64,000 nucleotides of DNA from Parashewanella hymeniacidonis (lineage in GTDB: Bacteria; Pseudomonadota; Gammaproteobacteria; Enterobacterales; Shewanellaceae): contig NZ_JAFEUN010000010.1 in the NCBI RefSeq assembly GCF_016900895.1, positions 1 through 64,000 on the forward strand. The letters are read 5' to 3'. The translations under genes were made by a program, and so were the position numbers. Under the pieces are notes generated by a model. The model was not told the origin of the DNA, made no database searches, and was given only the letters and a program-made list of their open reading frames with translations. Shown here one piece after another: positions 48,017 through 56,831 of this stretch. Position 1 is the stretch's first letter, and the number at the start of each line of letters is the position of its first letter.

Positions 48017-50421
48017 CGCGTGAACAAAGTAAGTATGAAAACCCCATCCCAAGTCGTGAGTACATTTTAGAGTACCTGACATCTCAAACCGCTCCGCAAT
48101 CTAAAGAAAAAATTGCCAAAGCATTGAACATCTTCGATGAAGAACAACTCGAAGCGTTGCGTCGACGTTTAAGAGCAATGGAGCGCGATGGACAATTAGT
48201 TTTCACCCGAGGTAAAAGCTACGGCTTGCCAGAACGTATGGACTTATTGTCTGGTACCGTTCTTGGCCACAAAGATGGCTTTGGCTGGTTTAAACCTGAC
48301 GAAGGTGGTGACGACCTTTATATTAATGCCCGTGATATGCAAATGTATTTTCATGGCGATAAAGTGTTGGCACAACAAGCGGGCGATCAAGGTCGTAGCA
48401 AACGTGATGCACGCATTGTCAGGTTGATAGGCGAGAGAACTGCACCATTAGTTGGCCGCTACTTTTTAGATGCCGGTATGGGGTTCGTCGTTGCTGATGA
48501 CAAGCGCATTACTCAAGAGATACTGATCCCAGCAGAATCCAGAAATGGTGCTCGTCATGGTGACGTGGTTGTTATCGAGTTAACAAGACGTCCGAGTCGT
48601 TATATCAAGGCGACAGCAAAAGTTACAGAAGTACTCGGTGAACAAATGGCGCCAGGTATGGAAATTGAAATCGCATTGCGTAACTACGATCTGCCACATA
48701 CGTGGTCGTCGGTTATTGAGAAAAAATTGCGCAGAATGCCAGACGAAGTGACTGAAAGTGAATTGGCTGATCGCGTTGATTTACGCCATTTACCGTTGGT
48801 TACTATCGATGGTGAAGATGCGCGAGATTTTGATGATGCTGTTTATTGCGAAACGAAAAAGAGTGGCGGCTGGCGCCTATGGGTGGCGATTGCCGACGTA
48901 AGCCATTATGTACGTACCGATTCAGCAATTGATAAAGAAGCGCAAGCTCGTGGTACTTCGGTGTACTTCCCATCACAAGTTATCCCAATGCTGCCAGAAA
49001 AACTGTCCAATGGCTTATGTTCACTTAAGCCTAAAGTCGATCGTCTATGTATGGTTGCAGAAATGACGATTTCAGCCAATGGCAAATTGTCTGGCTATAA
49101 GTTTTATCCAGCAGTCATGCATTCGCATGCTCGATTCACTTATACACAAGTGGCTGCCATGCTTGAAGGTGAGCAAGGGTTGCCAGAACATCAAGATTTA
49201 CTGCCGCAGTTGAAAAACTTGCAGAACCTCTATTTAACGCTTGAAGAGAAACGGGCAGAGCGTGGTGCTATTGCTTTTGAGACCGTCGAAACCCAGTTTA
49301 TTTTTAATGAGCAACGTAAAATCGAGCGCATAGAACCTAGGCATCGAAATCAAGCGCATAAAATCATTGAAGAATGCATGATTTTGGCAAATGTCTCGGC
49401 GGCTAAGTTTGTTGAAAAACATCAAGGTGAAGTACTTTATCGAGTTCACGAAGCACCATCTGAGCAAAAGCTAACGAATTTTAAAACGTTTTTAGCTGAG
49501 CGAGGACTTACGTTATCAGGTGGCTTACAACCAGAGCCGGCTGACTATCAAAATTTGATGTTAGAGATTGCCGATAGACCTGATGCGCAACTGATACAAG
49601 TGATGTTATTGCGTTCAATGCGACAAGCGGTTTACAGCCCAGATAATAATGGCCACTTTGGGTTAGCACTTGAGCAATATGCGCATTTTACGTCACCAAT
49701 TCGTCGTTATCCTGATCTTATTTTGCACCGTGTTATCCGTCATTTATTGGCGAAGGAAAAAGGACAGAATAAAGAAAAATGGACACCTGATGGTGGTTAC
49801 AATTATCTGCTAGAAGAATTAGATGTGCTCGCTGAAACGTGTTCAGAGTATGAACGTCGTGCTGATGAAGCGACTCGTGATGTGAGTGATTGGCTTAAAT
49901 GTGAATACATGCAAGATCATGTTGGCGATGTATTTGAAGGTGTGATTGCCTCAGTCACGCATTTCGGCATGTTTGTACGTCTTAATGACTTATTCATTGA
50001 TGGGTTAGTGCATGTATCTTCCTTAGCCAGTGACTACTTTCAGTTTGATCAAGAAAGGCAGCGATTGATTGGTGAAAATACCAAGTTCATTTATCAAGTG
50101 GGCGATCCTGTCACCATTCAAGTGGCCAGTGTAAATCTTGATGACCGACAAATCGATTTAGTGTTGGATGGCGACAACCAACAGAAGCGTCGTTCCTCTC
50201 GTCGTAAAAAGCCAATGACGGCAAGAGAACGAGTGAATATTGAAGGGGCGAAGCATGGTAAGAAAGAACATGCTTCGAGAAGCGGTGAGAAAAAGGGAAA
50301 TACTGAGAGTAAGCGGCGATCGTCGAAGAAACCAGCGTCAGGAAAATCTAAACCTAAAAAAGATCTAGATACCAAGAAACCCAAAAAATCAGGCGCAAAG
50401 AAGAAATCTCGTAAACGTTGA
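47995..50421 (+). CDS. rnr: RNase R, 3'-5' exoribonuclease
   Basis: An 808-residue RNB-family exoribonuclease that degrades structured RNA in mRNA decay and rRNA quality control. Domains: N-terminal helix-turn-helix (about 20-85), two cold-shock domains, the RNB catalytic core with DGEDARDFDDAV near residue 275 (Mg-binding Asp cluster), S1 domain (about 640-725), and a Lys/Arg/Ser-rich tail (730-808). Downstream of motX and upstream of rlmB, although a phosphatase-like gene is inserted in the latter gap. Confidence 0.96.
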   Translation: MSKDPHLAREQSKYENPIPSREYILEYLTSQTAPQSKEKIAKALNIFDEEQLEALRRRLRAMERDGQLVFTRGKSYGLPERMDLLSGTVLGHKDGFGWFKPDEGGDDLYINARDMQMYFHGDKVLAQQAGDQGRSKRDARIVRLIGERTAPLVGRYFLDAGMGFVVADDKRITQEILIPAESRNGARHGDVVVIELTRRPSRYIKATAKVTEVLGEQMAPGMEIEIALRNYDLPHTWSSVIEKKLRRMPDEVTESELADRVDLRHLPLVTIDGEDARDFDDAVYCETKKSGGWRLWVAIADVSHYVRTDSAIDKEAQARGTSVYFPSQVIPMLPEKLSNGLCSLKPKVDRLCMVAEMTISANGKLSGYKFYPAVMHSHARFTYTQVAAMLEGEQGLPEHQDLLPQLKNLQNLYLTLEEKRAERGAIAFETVETQFIFNEQRKIERIEPRHRNQAHKIIEECMILANVSAAKFVEKHQGEVLYRVHEAPSEQKLTNFKTFLAERGLTLSGGLQPEPADYQNLMLEIADRPDAQLIQVMLLRSMRQAVYSPDNNGHFGLALEQYAHFTSPIRRYPDLILHRVIRHLLAKEKGQNKEKWTPDGGYNYLLEELDVLAETCSEYERRADEATRDVSDWLKCEYMQDHVGDVFEGVIASVTHFGMFVRLNDLFIDGLVHVSSLASDYFQFDQERQRLIGENTKFIYQVGDPVTIQVASVNLDDRQIDLVLDGDNQQKRRSSRRKKPMTARERVNIEGAKHGKKEHASRSGEKKGNTESKRRSSKKPASGKSKPKKDLDTKKPKKSGAKKKSRKR

Positions 50422-50563
50422 TCCACCTCTGATCAAATTAAGGCCAACATTAAGGATTTCTTTTTGTTGGCTTTAATATTTAAGTTTAAACAATAATTCA
50501 TTTAAGTATTCACTAGGTTCAGAGTATTTTGTATTTAATGCATAACTCTCTGGGTAGATACCG

Positions 50564-51712
50564 ATGGCAACATTTTCTGCTGACCTTCCAGCTCATGATG
50601 TTAATAGTTTCCGTGGAAACGATGAGCAACCTAAATTAGATGATAAGCCAACAATTAACGCTTCAGGTGAGACATTTTCAACAGCGACTGTAGAATCAAG
50701 TAAAGGTACTCCTGATGCAGTTTTTTTTGAAGATAAGCAAAACTCAGGCAAAAAAGCACGGAGTAGAGCAAATCAAATGAAGTTAACACTCAGCTTTTCA
50801 AAATCAACTTCTTTAAATGATGCAGGCCAAAAAGAGAGTGCACCAGCTAACTCATCAACTACACAAAAAGTTACACCCTCCACGCCGTCTGCGCAAAAAA
50901 CAAGAGTTTTTCCCGAAGCATTCCTGTCATCATTAAAACCGTATCGGATTAATGATGAAAACTCTGATTATGTTAGCGGTTTCAAGTTTTGTATGACTGG
51001 GAACGATGATCATATATTGGCGAGTAGAGCTACATTGGTCAAAACCATTAAAGGAGCGCACGAAGCAGAAGAGCGCCCATTGTTTGATGCTAACTCAATA
51101 ACAGTGAAGCAAAAAGAAGGGGAAAGTACTTCAGTTTGCGCTGTAGCAATGTCGTATCCTCACTCTCATGACATTAACGGGCAATATCATTTTTGGGACA
51201 TGATAGCAGAGAAAAAAATTCAGTTTATCTATGACTTAACTTCGGCAGAAAAACCGAGCCAGTTCCAATATTACAAAAATACTGATGAAAAGGGGAAATT
51301 GAGTGTAAGAGCATCTGAACTGGATAATTCAAGACAAAGTTTAACGGTTAAAGTTGATGAAAAGACAGAGTTTAGAGTTCATCGTTTTCATTACAAAAAT
51401 TGGCCGGATGGGGGAGCCGTCAGCGTCTCTGAGTTTAGAGGTTTGGTCAATGAAATGCAGGGTCATATCGATGATGGCATTTTGGTGCACTGCTTAGAAG
51501 GAAGGGGGCGAACTATGTGTTGTTTGGCTGGTATAAAGCTTAAAGAAGGAATTGAAAATGGCACAATTGATAAGACCAATTACCAAGAAGCCGTCGCAAA
51601 AATAATCAATCAAGCTCGGGCTGAAAGAGGTACCCAAGTACTGACTTCAGAGGGGCAAAAATGGCTGCTACTGGATGCGGCTGAAGCGTGGTTAAACGAA
51701 ATAGCAAAATAG
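50564..51712 (+). CDS. Protein tyrosine phosphatase-like protein A (candidate effector)
   Basis: A 382-residue protein. Residues 1-115 are polar and probably disordered (Ser/Thr/Lys/Gln-rich), without a signal peptide. Residues 120-382 have the layout of a classical tyrosine phosphatase: FWDMIAEKKIQFIYDLT, a complete WPD loop (W280-P281-D282), the P-loop H309-C310-x5-R316-T317 (HCLEGRGRT), and a Q-loop-like GTQVLTSEGQ near residue 350. Family knowledge gives a phospho-Tyr hydrolase; domain order resembles YopH/SptP-type secreted phosphatases. It sits between rnr and rlmB, normally adjacent, so it was probably acquired. Confidence 0.82.
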   Translation: MATFSADLPAHDVNSFRGNDEQPKLDDKPTINASGETFSTATVESSKGTPDAVFFEDKQNSGKKARSRANQMKLTLSFSKSTSLNDAGQKESAPANSSTTQKVTPSTPSAQKTRVFPEAFLSSLKPYRINDENSDYVSGFKFCMTGNDDHILASRATLVKTIKGAHEAEERPLFDANSITVKQKEGESTSVCAVAMSYPHSHDINGQYHFWDMIAEKKIQFIYDLTSAEKPSQFQYYKNTDEKGKLSVRASELDNSRQSLTVKVDEKTEFRVHRFHYKNWPDGGAVSVSEFRGLVNEMQGHIDDGILVHCLEGRGRTMCCLAGIKLKEGIENGTIDKTNYQEAVAKIINQARAERGTQVLTSEGQKWLLLDAAEAWLNEIAK

Positions 51713-51786
51713 CGCATGTAATTTTCCAGAATAAAACACTTTTATGCTAAAGTGCGCCCTATCTGCACTTATACTATATTTAGCCA

Positions 51787-52524
51787 ATGAAAAAACACGA
51801 TGTAATGTATGGCATTCATGCCTTAGAATCTCTTCTTAAACAATCTCCAGAACGCGTATTAGAACTTTGGTTATTGCAAGGTCGCGATGATGAACGTTTA
51901 GCAAAAATCATTGAACTGGCTAACACCTATGGTATCAGCATTCAACGCAGCTCTAGAAAAGTGTTAGATGAAAAAGCACAAAGCCATCAACATCAAGGTG
52001 TGGTTGCTCGAGTTAAGCTAGCCAAGGCACTAACGGAAAAAGATTTAGATGCTTTATTAGAAAAAATACCTCAACCATTTTTATTGATTCTAGATGGTGT
52101 AACAGACCCTCACAATCTTGGCGCTTGTTTACGCAACGCTGATGCAGCAGGCGTGCAGGGCGTTATTGTACCCAAAGACAATGCTGTTGCTGTGACGTCA
52201 ACAGTAAGCAAAGTGGCTTGTGGTGCGGCTGAAACGGTTCCTGTATTTCAAGTTACTAATCTTGCTCGTACGATGCGTCATATTCAACAATTGGGTGTAT
52301 GGATAGTTGGTACAGCAGGTGAAGCGGACAGTGATGTATATCAAGCTGACTTAAAAGGCTCATTAGCTGTGGCGATGGGAGCTGAAGGCAAGGGGTTACG
52401 CCGTTTAACTCGTGAAGCGTGTGATAGTCTTATTTCGATTCCGATGGCTGGAGCCGTTTCAAGTTTGAACGTCTCTGTTGCGACAGGCGTGTGTTTGTTT
52501 GAGGCAGTACGCCAGCGCTTATAA
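51787..52524 (+). CDS. rlmB: RlmB, 23S rRNA (Gm2251) 2'-O-methyltransferase
   Basis: A 245-residue SPOUT methyltransferase that methylates G2251 in the 23S P loop. The N-terminal substrate-binding domain (about 1-75) is followed by the trefoil-knot domain with [28 protein letters not shown] and [16 protein letters not shown] motifs. The stop codon TAA lies at the edge of repeat copy 5 (52520-52786). If the outer TA is a target duplication, the pre-insertion frame would have continued four more codons (AACCTTTTTTGTACA, then TAA). Confidence 0.95.
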   Translation: MKKHDVMYGIHALESLLKQSPERVLELWLLQGRDDERLAKIIELANTYGISIQRSSRKVLDEKAQSHQHQGVVARVKLAKALTEKDLDALLEKIPQPFLLILDGVTDPHNLGACLRNADAAGVQGVIVPKDNAVAVTSTVSKVACGAAETVPVFQVTNLARTMRHIQQLGVWIVGTAGEADSDVYQADLKGSLAVAMGAEGKGLRRLTREACDSLISIPMAGAVSSLNVSVATGVCLFEAVRQRL

Positions 52525-52786
52525 ACCCATGATACCTGAAGATGCTCGATTTCAGCGAGAATGCACAACTTGCTAATCAAGGCGACGGTGTGCGGCAATA
52601 GTGAACTATTGTTAGCACTGGCAACGAAGAGTAACAAGCTGTGCAACTCGCACTGCGTGGACTTCTCAGCGCCAATTCTTCTTTGTTACATTAGCGAAAG
52701 AATCCCGATATTCCTTCGCTAATGCGCCTCAAAGAATTGGCGCTGAAAAAGTCCTGAAACATGCATCTTCAAGTATCATGGGTATA
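52520..52786 (+). repeat. 267-bp-type inverted-repeat element, copy 5
   Basis: Same family and orientation as copies 1 and 4. The left edge is TATAAACCC, two A longer than the usual TATACCC, and the centre lacks two bases (TAGCGAAAG for TAGCTCGAAAG), which breaks the internal frame. It overlaps the rlmB stop codon and lies 103 bases before the second phosphatase-like gene. Confidence 0.87.
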
Positions 52787-52889
52787 AACCTTTTTTGTAC
52801 ATAAGGTTGGGCTATAAATTATGAACAAAAATTAATAAAGTCATTATTAGAATTGAAATACACTCTTTCTTTTAATTTTGAATCTAATA

Positions 52890-54194
52890 ATGGCACATTG
52901 TTCACCTTCTAATGGCGAGAATATTACTCCAGCACCAGTTTTTAAGTATTGTGATGACAATGGAGATATTACTAGTGAAGAGCAGTCTAATTGGCTGTAT
53001 GTTAGCCCTAAGATGTATCAGGCATGCTCAGTTGACTTTACTGGACCAACAGCCAGTAGACTCACTCGTACTTATAGGCGAGTAGTCTCTTTTTTAAAAG
53101 GTACAGAAACTGGCTTAAATGCAGAGCAGGAATCTCATCAACAGCGAGCACTTCATCCCGCCTCAGCAAATAACAATCCACAGAAGGAATATCAAGTCAG
53201 GCAGTTAAGCCACGAAAGAGAAGTGCGAGATGAGCAAAGCACTCAAACATACCCTGAACAACCAATCCCACAATTAGAGTCTCGCCCTACATTTATTCTG
53301 AAGCAGCCCTCTGATTTTAAGTTAACTGAAAGTGAACTTGCAAACAGTAGTTCAAGGTATACAAATATCCGTGTTTCAGCAGAGTACTTGAAAAAAAATC
53401 CATTGATGACAATTCAGAATACTAAGTTTTCTGGAGAATCTTTTTATAGGGGAAATGCTGTGCGTATGAATAATGAAATAGGAGAGAGCTGGGTCGAAGA
53501 ACCGACGATAGGTTTGTATCACGGTAACACAATACACGTTGCAGAATTTAATTTAGCCATTGCTTGTCAGTACCCTCTAGTTAGAATTCCTGTGTTAACC
53601 AGTAAACCGGACAATATAGAACGCTTTCTGCAAATGCTTATGGAATATAACATTGAGATTGTCGTTAACTTAACTTCAAAGAAAGACAATGAAATCGAGT
53701 ATTTTCGAAACAATGAGCAGCACTGCCATAATGTTACACCTTTTGATTTTAGATTGTTTATGACTGAAAAATTAAGTGAAAGCGAAGGTGTTTCAAAAAT
53801 GCTCATCACTTCTACAAATTGGAATAAAGTCTATTTGTCTAAAAAGGTTGTCGACTATCTTCATTTTCAGCATTGGAAAGATTTTGGTGATGCGGAACTG
53901 TGTGACTTTGTGAGGCTTATTGATAAGGTTAGATGCTACTCTAGGGTTGTTGTTCACTGTAGAGCTGGAAAAGGAAGAACGATGACTTTGTTTGCAGGAG
54001 TGCAACTCAGAGCCGAAATACTAAAAGGAAAAGTCAGTGAGGTAAATTTAGAGCAAAGCATTGATTCAATTATTCTTAATATGAGAGAACAAAGACAAAC
54101 TGGAGCCATAAATCATGCTGTTCAGAGGACTATGTTGGTCAGTATTGGACGATATTATTTGTACTTAAGAGGCATAGGGCAACTTAACCCCTAA
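52890..54194 (+). CDS. Protein tyrosine phosphatase-like protein B (candidate effector)
   Basis: A 434-residue protein, counted from the ATG at 52890; an in-frame TTG at 52878 would add four residues. Residues 1-150 are polar and low-complexity with no signal peptide. Residues 160-434 have the tyrosine phosphatase layout: a substrate-region block, a W-x-D loop with Lys for Pro (W329-K330-D331), the P-loop HCRAGKGRT with C357 and R363, and a Q-loop-like QRQTGAINHAVQ near 405. The catalytic Cys, Arg and candidate general-acid Asp are all present. It shares design but little sequence with protein A, so the pair is divergent, not a recent duplication. Confidence 0.8.
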   Translation: MAHCSPSNGENITPAPVFKYCDDNGDITSEEQSNWLYVSPKMYQACSVDFTGPTASRLTRTYRRVVSFLKGTETGLNAEQESHQQRALHPASANNNPQKEYQVRQLSHEREVRDEQSTQTYPEQPIPQLESRPTFILKQPSDFKLTESELANSSSRYTNIRVSAEYLKKNPLMTIQNTKFSGESFYRGNAVRMNNEIGESWVEEPTIGLYHGNTIHVAEFNLAIACQYPLVRIPVLTSKPDNIERFLQMLMEYNIEIVVNLTSKKDNEIEYFRNNEQHCHNVTPFDFRLFMTEKLSESEGVSKMLITSTNWNKVYLSKKVVDYLHFQHWKDFGDAELCDFVRLIDKVRCYSRVVVHCRAGKGRTMTLFAGVQLRAEILKGKVSEVNLEQSIDSIILNMREQRQTGAINHAVQRTMLVSIGRYYLYLRGIGQLNP

Positions 54195-54343
54195 GATTTG
54201 ATGGTGTCACAAGCTCATTGGGTTAGACAAATTATTATTTCAAACTTGAAACACTGCATGCGCTAGACGTTTTCCTAATCAGCACATCCAGATATGCTGA
54301 TTAGTGTGCAAACATTAACCAGCTTTGCAAAGCAAGTGGGGAA

Positions 54344-55096
54344 TTACTGAAAGGTATAAAGCAGATTAAACGTAGTGACGGTATCGGTCTTTTCAGTCCC
54401 TGCAGGAACAACTTCTGTATACCTCACATTCACCCCTAACTTGAACGCCCAATCTTTAAAAACCAAGTTTTTATAACTGGCATCTAAAGTAAGCGTATTA
54501 TTATCTTCGCCGTTTTCAGCCGTTAAGCTGGCATCTACACTGGAATACTCTTGAAGTTTATAAGTAAACTTTGCTGCAGAACGTAAGATAATATCGGAGT
54601 TACTAGAAGGGGTTGGTTCAGTTTCCGTTTCAATCGGCAGATTATAGCGGAAACCGGGACTGAATTCTAAGCTCAGTTTGGCCTTACCATCATCCAAAGC
54701 ATCAAAGCCATAACCTGACGAAACGGTACTTAGCTTGGTATAACTACCAAATCTATCCCAAGTAAAGTCTCCTTGAGCAAAGAGGTACCCCGTCGAAAGC
54801 TTGTAGTTCGATTGTAATTGCAGTTCATACTTCTCACTGGTCGTTCTTTCTTTATCTGATGAAAAGAAGCCTTTGACGGTCATCTCTTGTGTTGCTTCGT
54901 CAGTGTCGTAAACAATCTTAGTTCGGCCATTGAAACTAGTACTACTTGTATTGCCGGTATTGAGTTGAAATCCAGCCTCAACCTCTGCTTTAAAGTTATT
55001 TTCTGGATCTTTGTAATAACTGGGCACAAGCGCCCAACAAGTGGAAGTGACTAAAGTAGTGCACAAGGCGAAAAAACGGACAGACTTGAGTGGCAT
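54344..55096 (-). CDS. DUF481-family outer-membrane beta-barrel protein
   Basis: A 250-residue protein with a signal peptide (hydrophobic core to about residue 22, TCWA end). The mature part is a series of alternating beta strands ending in an aromatic (LLYTFQ), with the FQLNTGNTSSTSFNGRTK and YTEVVPAGTEKTDT blocks typical of DUF481 (YdiY-like). Probably an outer-membrane barrel of unknown role. Convergent with phosphatase-like protein B, divergent from rpsF. Confidence 0.85.
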   Translation of the reverse strand: MPLKSVRFFALCTTLVTSTCWALVPSYYKDPENNFKAEVEAGFQLNTGNTSSTSFNGRTKIVYDTDEATQEMTVKGFFSSDKERTTSEKYELQLQSNYKLSTGYLFAQGDFTWDRFGSYTKLSTVSSGYGFDALDDGKAKLSLEFSPGFRYNLPIETETEPTPSSNSDIILRSAAKFTYKLQEYSSVDASLTAENGEDNNTLTLDASYKNLVFKDWAFKLGVNVRYTEVVPAGTEKTDTVTTFNLLYTFQ

Positions 55097-55250
55097 GATT
55101 ACAACTAAATATCATAATATCGAGTGGGTAGGCATATCATAAACTGAAAACCGATTTTGTGACCAGTCCCCTTTCTATGGTCACACCAATAACTTGCTAA
55201 TTGTTACTATTTTCTGTACTATTCGCGGCCTGATTCAGCCTTTTTAATTA

Positions 55251-55311
55251 ATTCCTTGCCTCAACGTTGGTTTGGCTGATCCCAAAACGAGGCTAGATAA
55301 CCGTAAGGAAT
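55251..55311 (+). promoter_or_regulatory. S6:S18 ribosomal leader (rpsF operon autoregulation)
   Basis: The arms ATTCCTT (55251-55257) and AAGGAAT (55305-55311) pair, and GCCTC (55258-55262) pairs with GAGGC (55289-55293). The unpaired 3' bulge between these helices contains CCG (55301-55303). A bulged CCG near a stem is the known binding feature of the S6:S18 complex on its own mRNA. The AAGGA here is also the rpsF Shine-Dalgarno, so folding would hide it. Name by structural match; not tested against a covariance model. Confidence 0.72.
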
Positions 55312-55316
55312 GATAA

Positions 55317-55730
55317 ATGCGTCATTACGAAATCGTATTTATGGTTCACCCTGATCAGAGTGAACAAGTCCCAGGTATGATCGAGCGTTACACTGGCCTA
55401 ATTACTGAAGCTGCTGGTACCGTTCATCGCCTAGAAGACTGGGGCCGTCGTCAACTAGCTTACCCAGTTCTTGAACTGCATAAAGCTCACTACGTTCTTT
55501 TGAATGTTGAAGCATCTGCAGAAGCTATCGAAGAATTAGAAACAGCTTTCCGTTTCAACGACGCTGTTCTACGTAGCATGGTTATGCGTACTAAAAACGC
55601 AGTAACTGAAGCTTCTCCAATGGCAAAAGCAAAAGATGAGCGTGATGCTCGTCGTGCTCCTTCAGCTGACAAACCTGCTGAAGCGCCAAAAGAAGAAGCA
55701 AAAGCTGAAGAAACAGCTGCTGCTGAGTAA
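55317..55730 (+). CDS. rpsF: Ribosomal protein S6
   Basis: A 137-residue S6 of the small subunit platform. [27 protein letters not shown] and the [10 protein letters not shown] strand are typical. The C-terminal 35 residues are a Glu/Ala/Lys-rich tail; in E. coli this end is modified by RimK. First gene of rpsF-priB-rpsR-rplI. Confidence 0.97.
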   Translation: MRHYEIVFMVHPDQSEQVPGMIERYTGLITEAAGTVHRLEDWGRRQLAYPVLELHKAHYVLLNVEASAEAIEELETAFRFNDAVLRSMVMRTKNAVTEASPMAKAKDERDARRAPSADKPAEAPKEEAKAEETAAAE

Positions 55731-55738
55731 TTTTATCT

Positions 55739-56044
55739 GTGACTGATAATCACATTCGCTTGTTTGGTACCGTTAAACGTACTAAAAGCATGAAAAGCCC
55801 AGCGGGCATTCCTCATTGGATAGCCACGCTAGAGCATAAATCACAGCGCTATGAGGCTGAGCTTCTTAGAAATGTGTATTTGCAAATTCAAGTGATTATG
55901 AGTGGCGCTCAATTTGCGCCAATTGCAGAAAAGTTAGAAGCCGGTATGGAGATGAGCGTTGAGGGTTTTATTGCTATGCAAACCTCTCGCAGTGGCCAGA
56001 ATAAAATGGTCCTTCATGCCGAACAAGTCGATTTGAAAATTTAG
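55739..56044 (+). CDS. priB: PriB, primosomal replication protein N
   Basis: A 101-residue single OB-fold protein that binds single-stranded DNA and helps PriA restart stalled replication forks. The SPAGIPHWIATLEHKSQ and GFIAMQ...NKMVLHAEQVDL motifs match PriB. It starts at a GTG eight bases after the rpsF stop. Position between rpsF and rpsR is diagnostic. Confidence 0.94.
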   Translation: MTDNHIRLFGTVKRTKSMKSPAGIPHWIATLEHKSQRYEAELLRNVYLQIQVIMSGAQFAPIAEKLEAGMEMSVEGFIAMQTSRSGQNKMVLHAEQVDLKI

Positions 56045-56284
<240 letters not shown>

Positions 56285-56310
56285 TTGCAACGAATTGAGA
56301 GGATTAAATA

Positions 56311-56763
56311 ATGTTTGTTATTCTGCTTGATAAGATCGCTAACCTAGGTAACTTAGGTGACAAGGTTTCTGTAAAGTCTGGTTATGCTCGTAACTTCCTT
56401 TTACCACAAGGTAAAGCGGTTGTTGCTAACGAAGAAAACGAAAAATTCTTCCAAGAGCGTCGTCAAGAACTTGAAGCTAAGCTTGCTGGTGAATTAGCGG
56501 GTGCAACTGCACGTGCTGAAAAATTTGCTGCACTAGAAGCTGTTGAAATCGCTTCTAAAGCTGGTGAAGAAGGTAAACTATTCGGCTCTATCGGTACTCG
56601 CGACATCGCTGATGCAGTAACTGCTTCTGGTGTTGAGTTAGCGAAAGCTGAAGTTCGCCTACCAAACGGTGCACTACGCCACACTGGTGAGTTCGACGTT
56701 GAAGTTCAACTTCACACAGAAGTTAAAGCAACAGTTAAAATTTCTGTTGTAGCTGAAGCTTAA
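56311..56763 (+). CDS. rplI: Ribosomal protein L9
   Basis: A 150-residue L9. The N-terminal domain has [30 protein letters not shown] and the long connecting helix; the C-terminal domain has [15 protein letters not shown]. Last gene of the rpsF operon, followed by a terminator. Confidence 0.98.
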   Translation: MFVILLDKIANLGNLGDKVSVKSGYARNFLLPQGKAVVANEENEKFFQERRQELEAKLAGELAGATARAEKFAALEAVEIASKAGEEGKLFGSIGTRDIADAVTASGVELAKAEVRLPNGALRHTGEFDVEVQLHTEVKATVKISVVAEA

Positions 56764-56785
56764 TTAAACTTAAGCCTCCGCAGAT

Positions 56786-56813
56786 AAAACCCTAGCTTTG
56801 GCTGGGGTTTTTT
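56786..56813 (+). terminator. Terminator after rplI
   Basis: The stem AAACCCTAGC / GCTGGGGTTT, with one mismatch or bulge and a short loop, is followed by T6. It ends the rpsF-priB-rpsR-rplI operon. Confidence 0.9.
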
Positions 56814-56831
56814 GTTTGTGGACAATGATAA

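Noticed and set aside
50443-50474. Inverted repeat GGCCAAC/GTTGGCT after rnr as a terminator
   Set aside because: The loop is long and no clear T tract follows the stem.
52341-52646. 101-codon minus-strand frame over the end of rlmB
   Set aside because: It is antisense to rlmB and runs into the repeat; no independent support.
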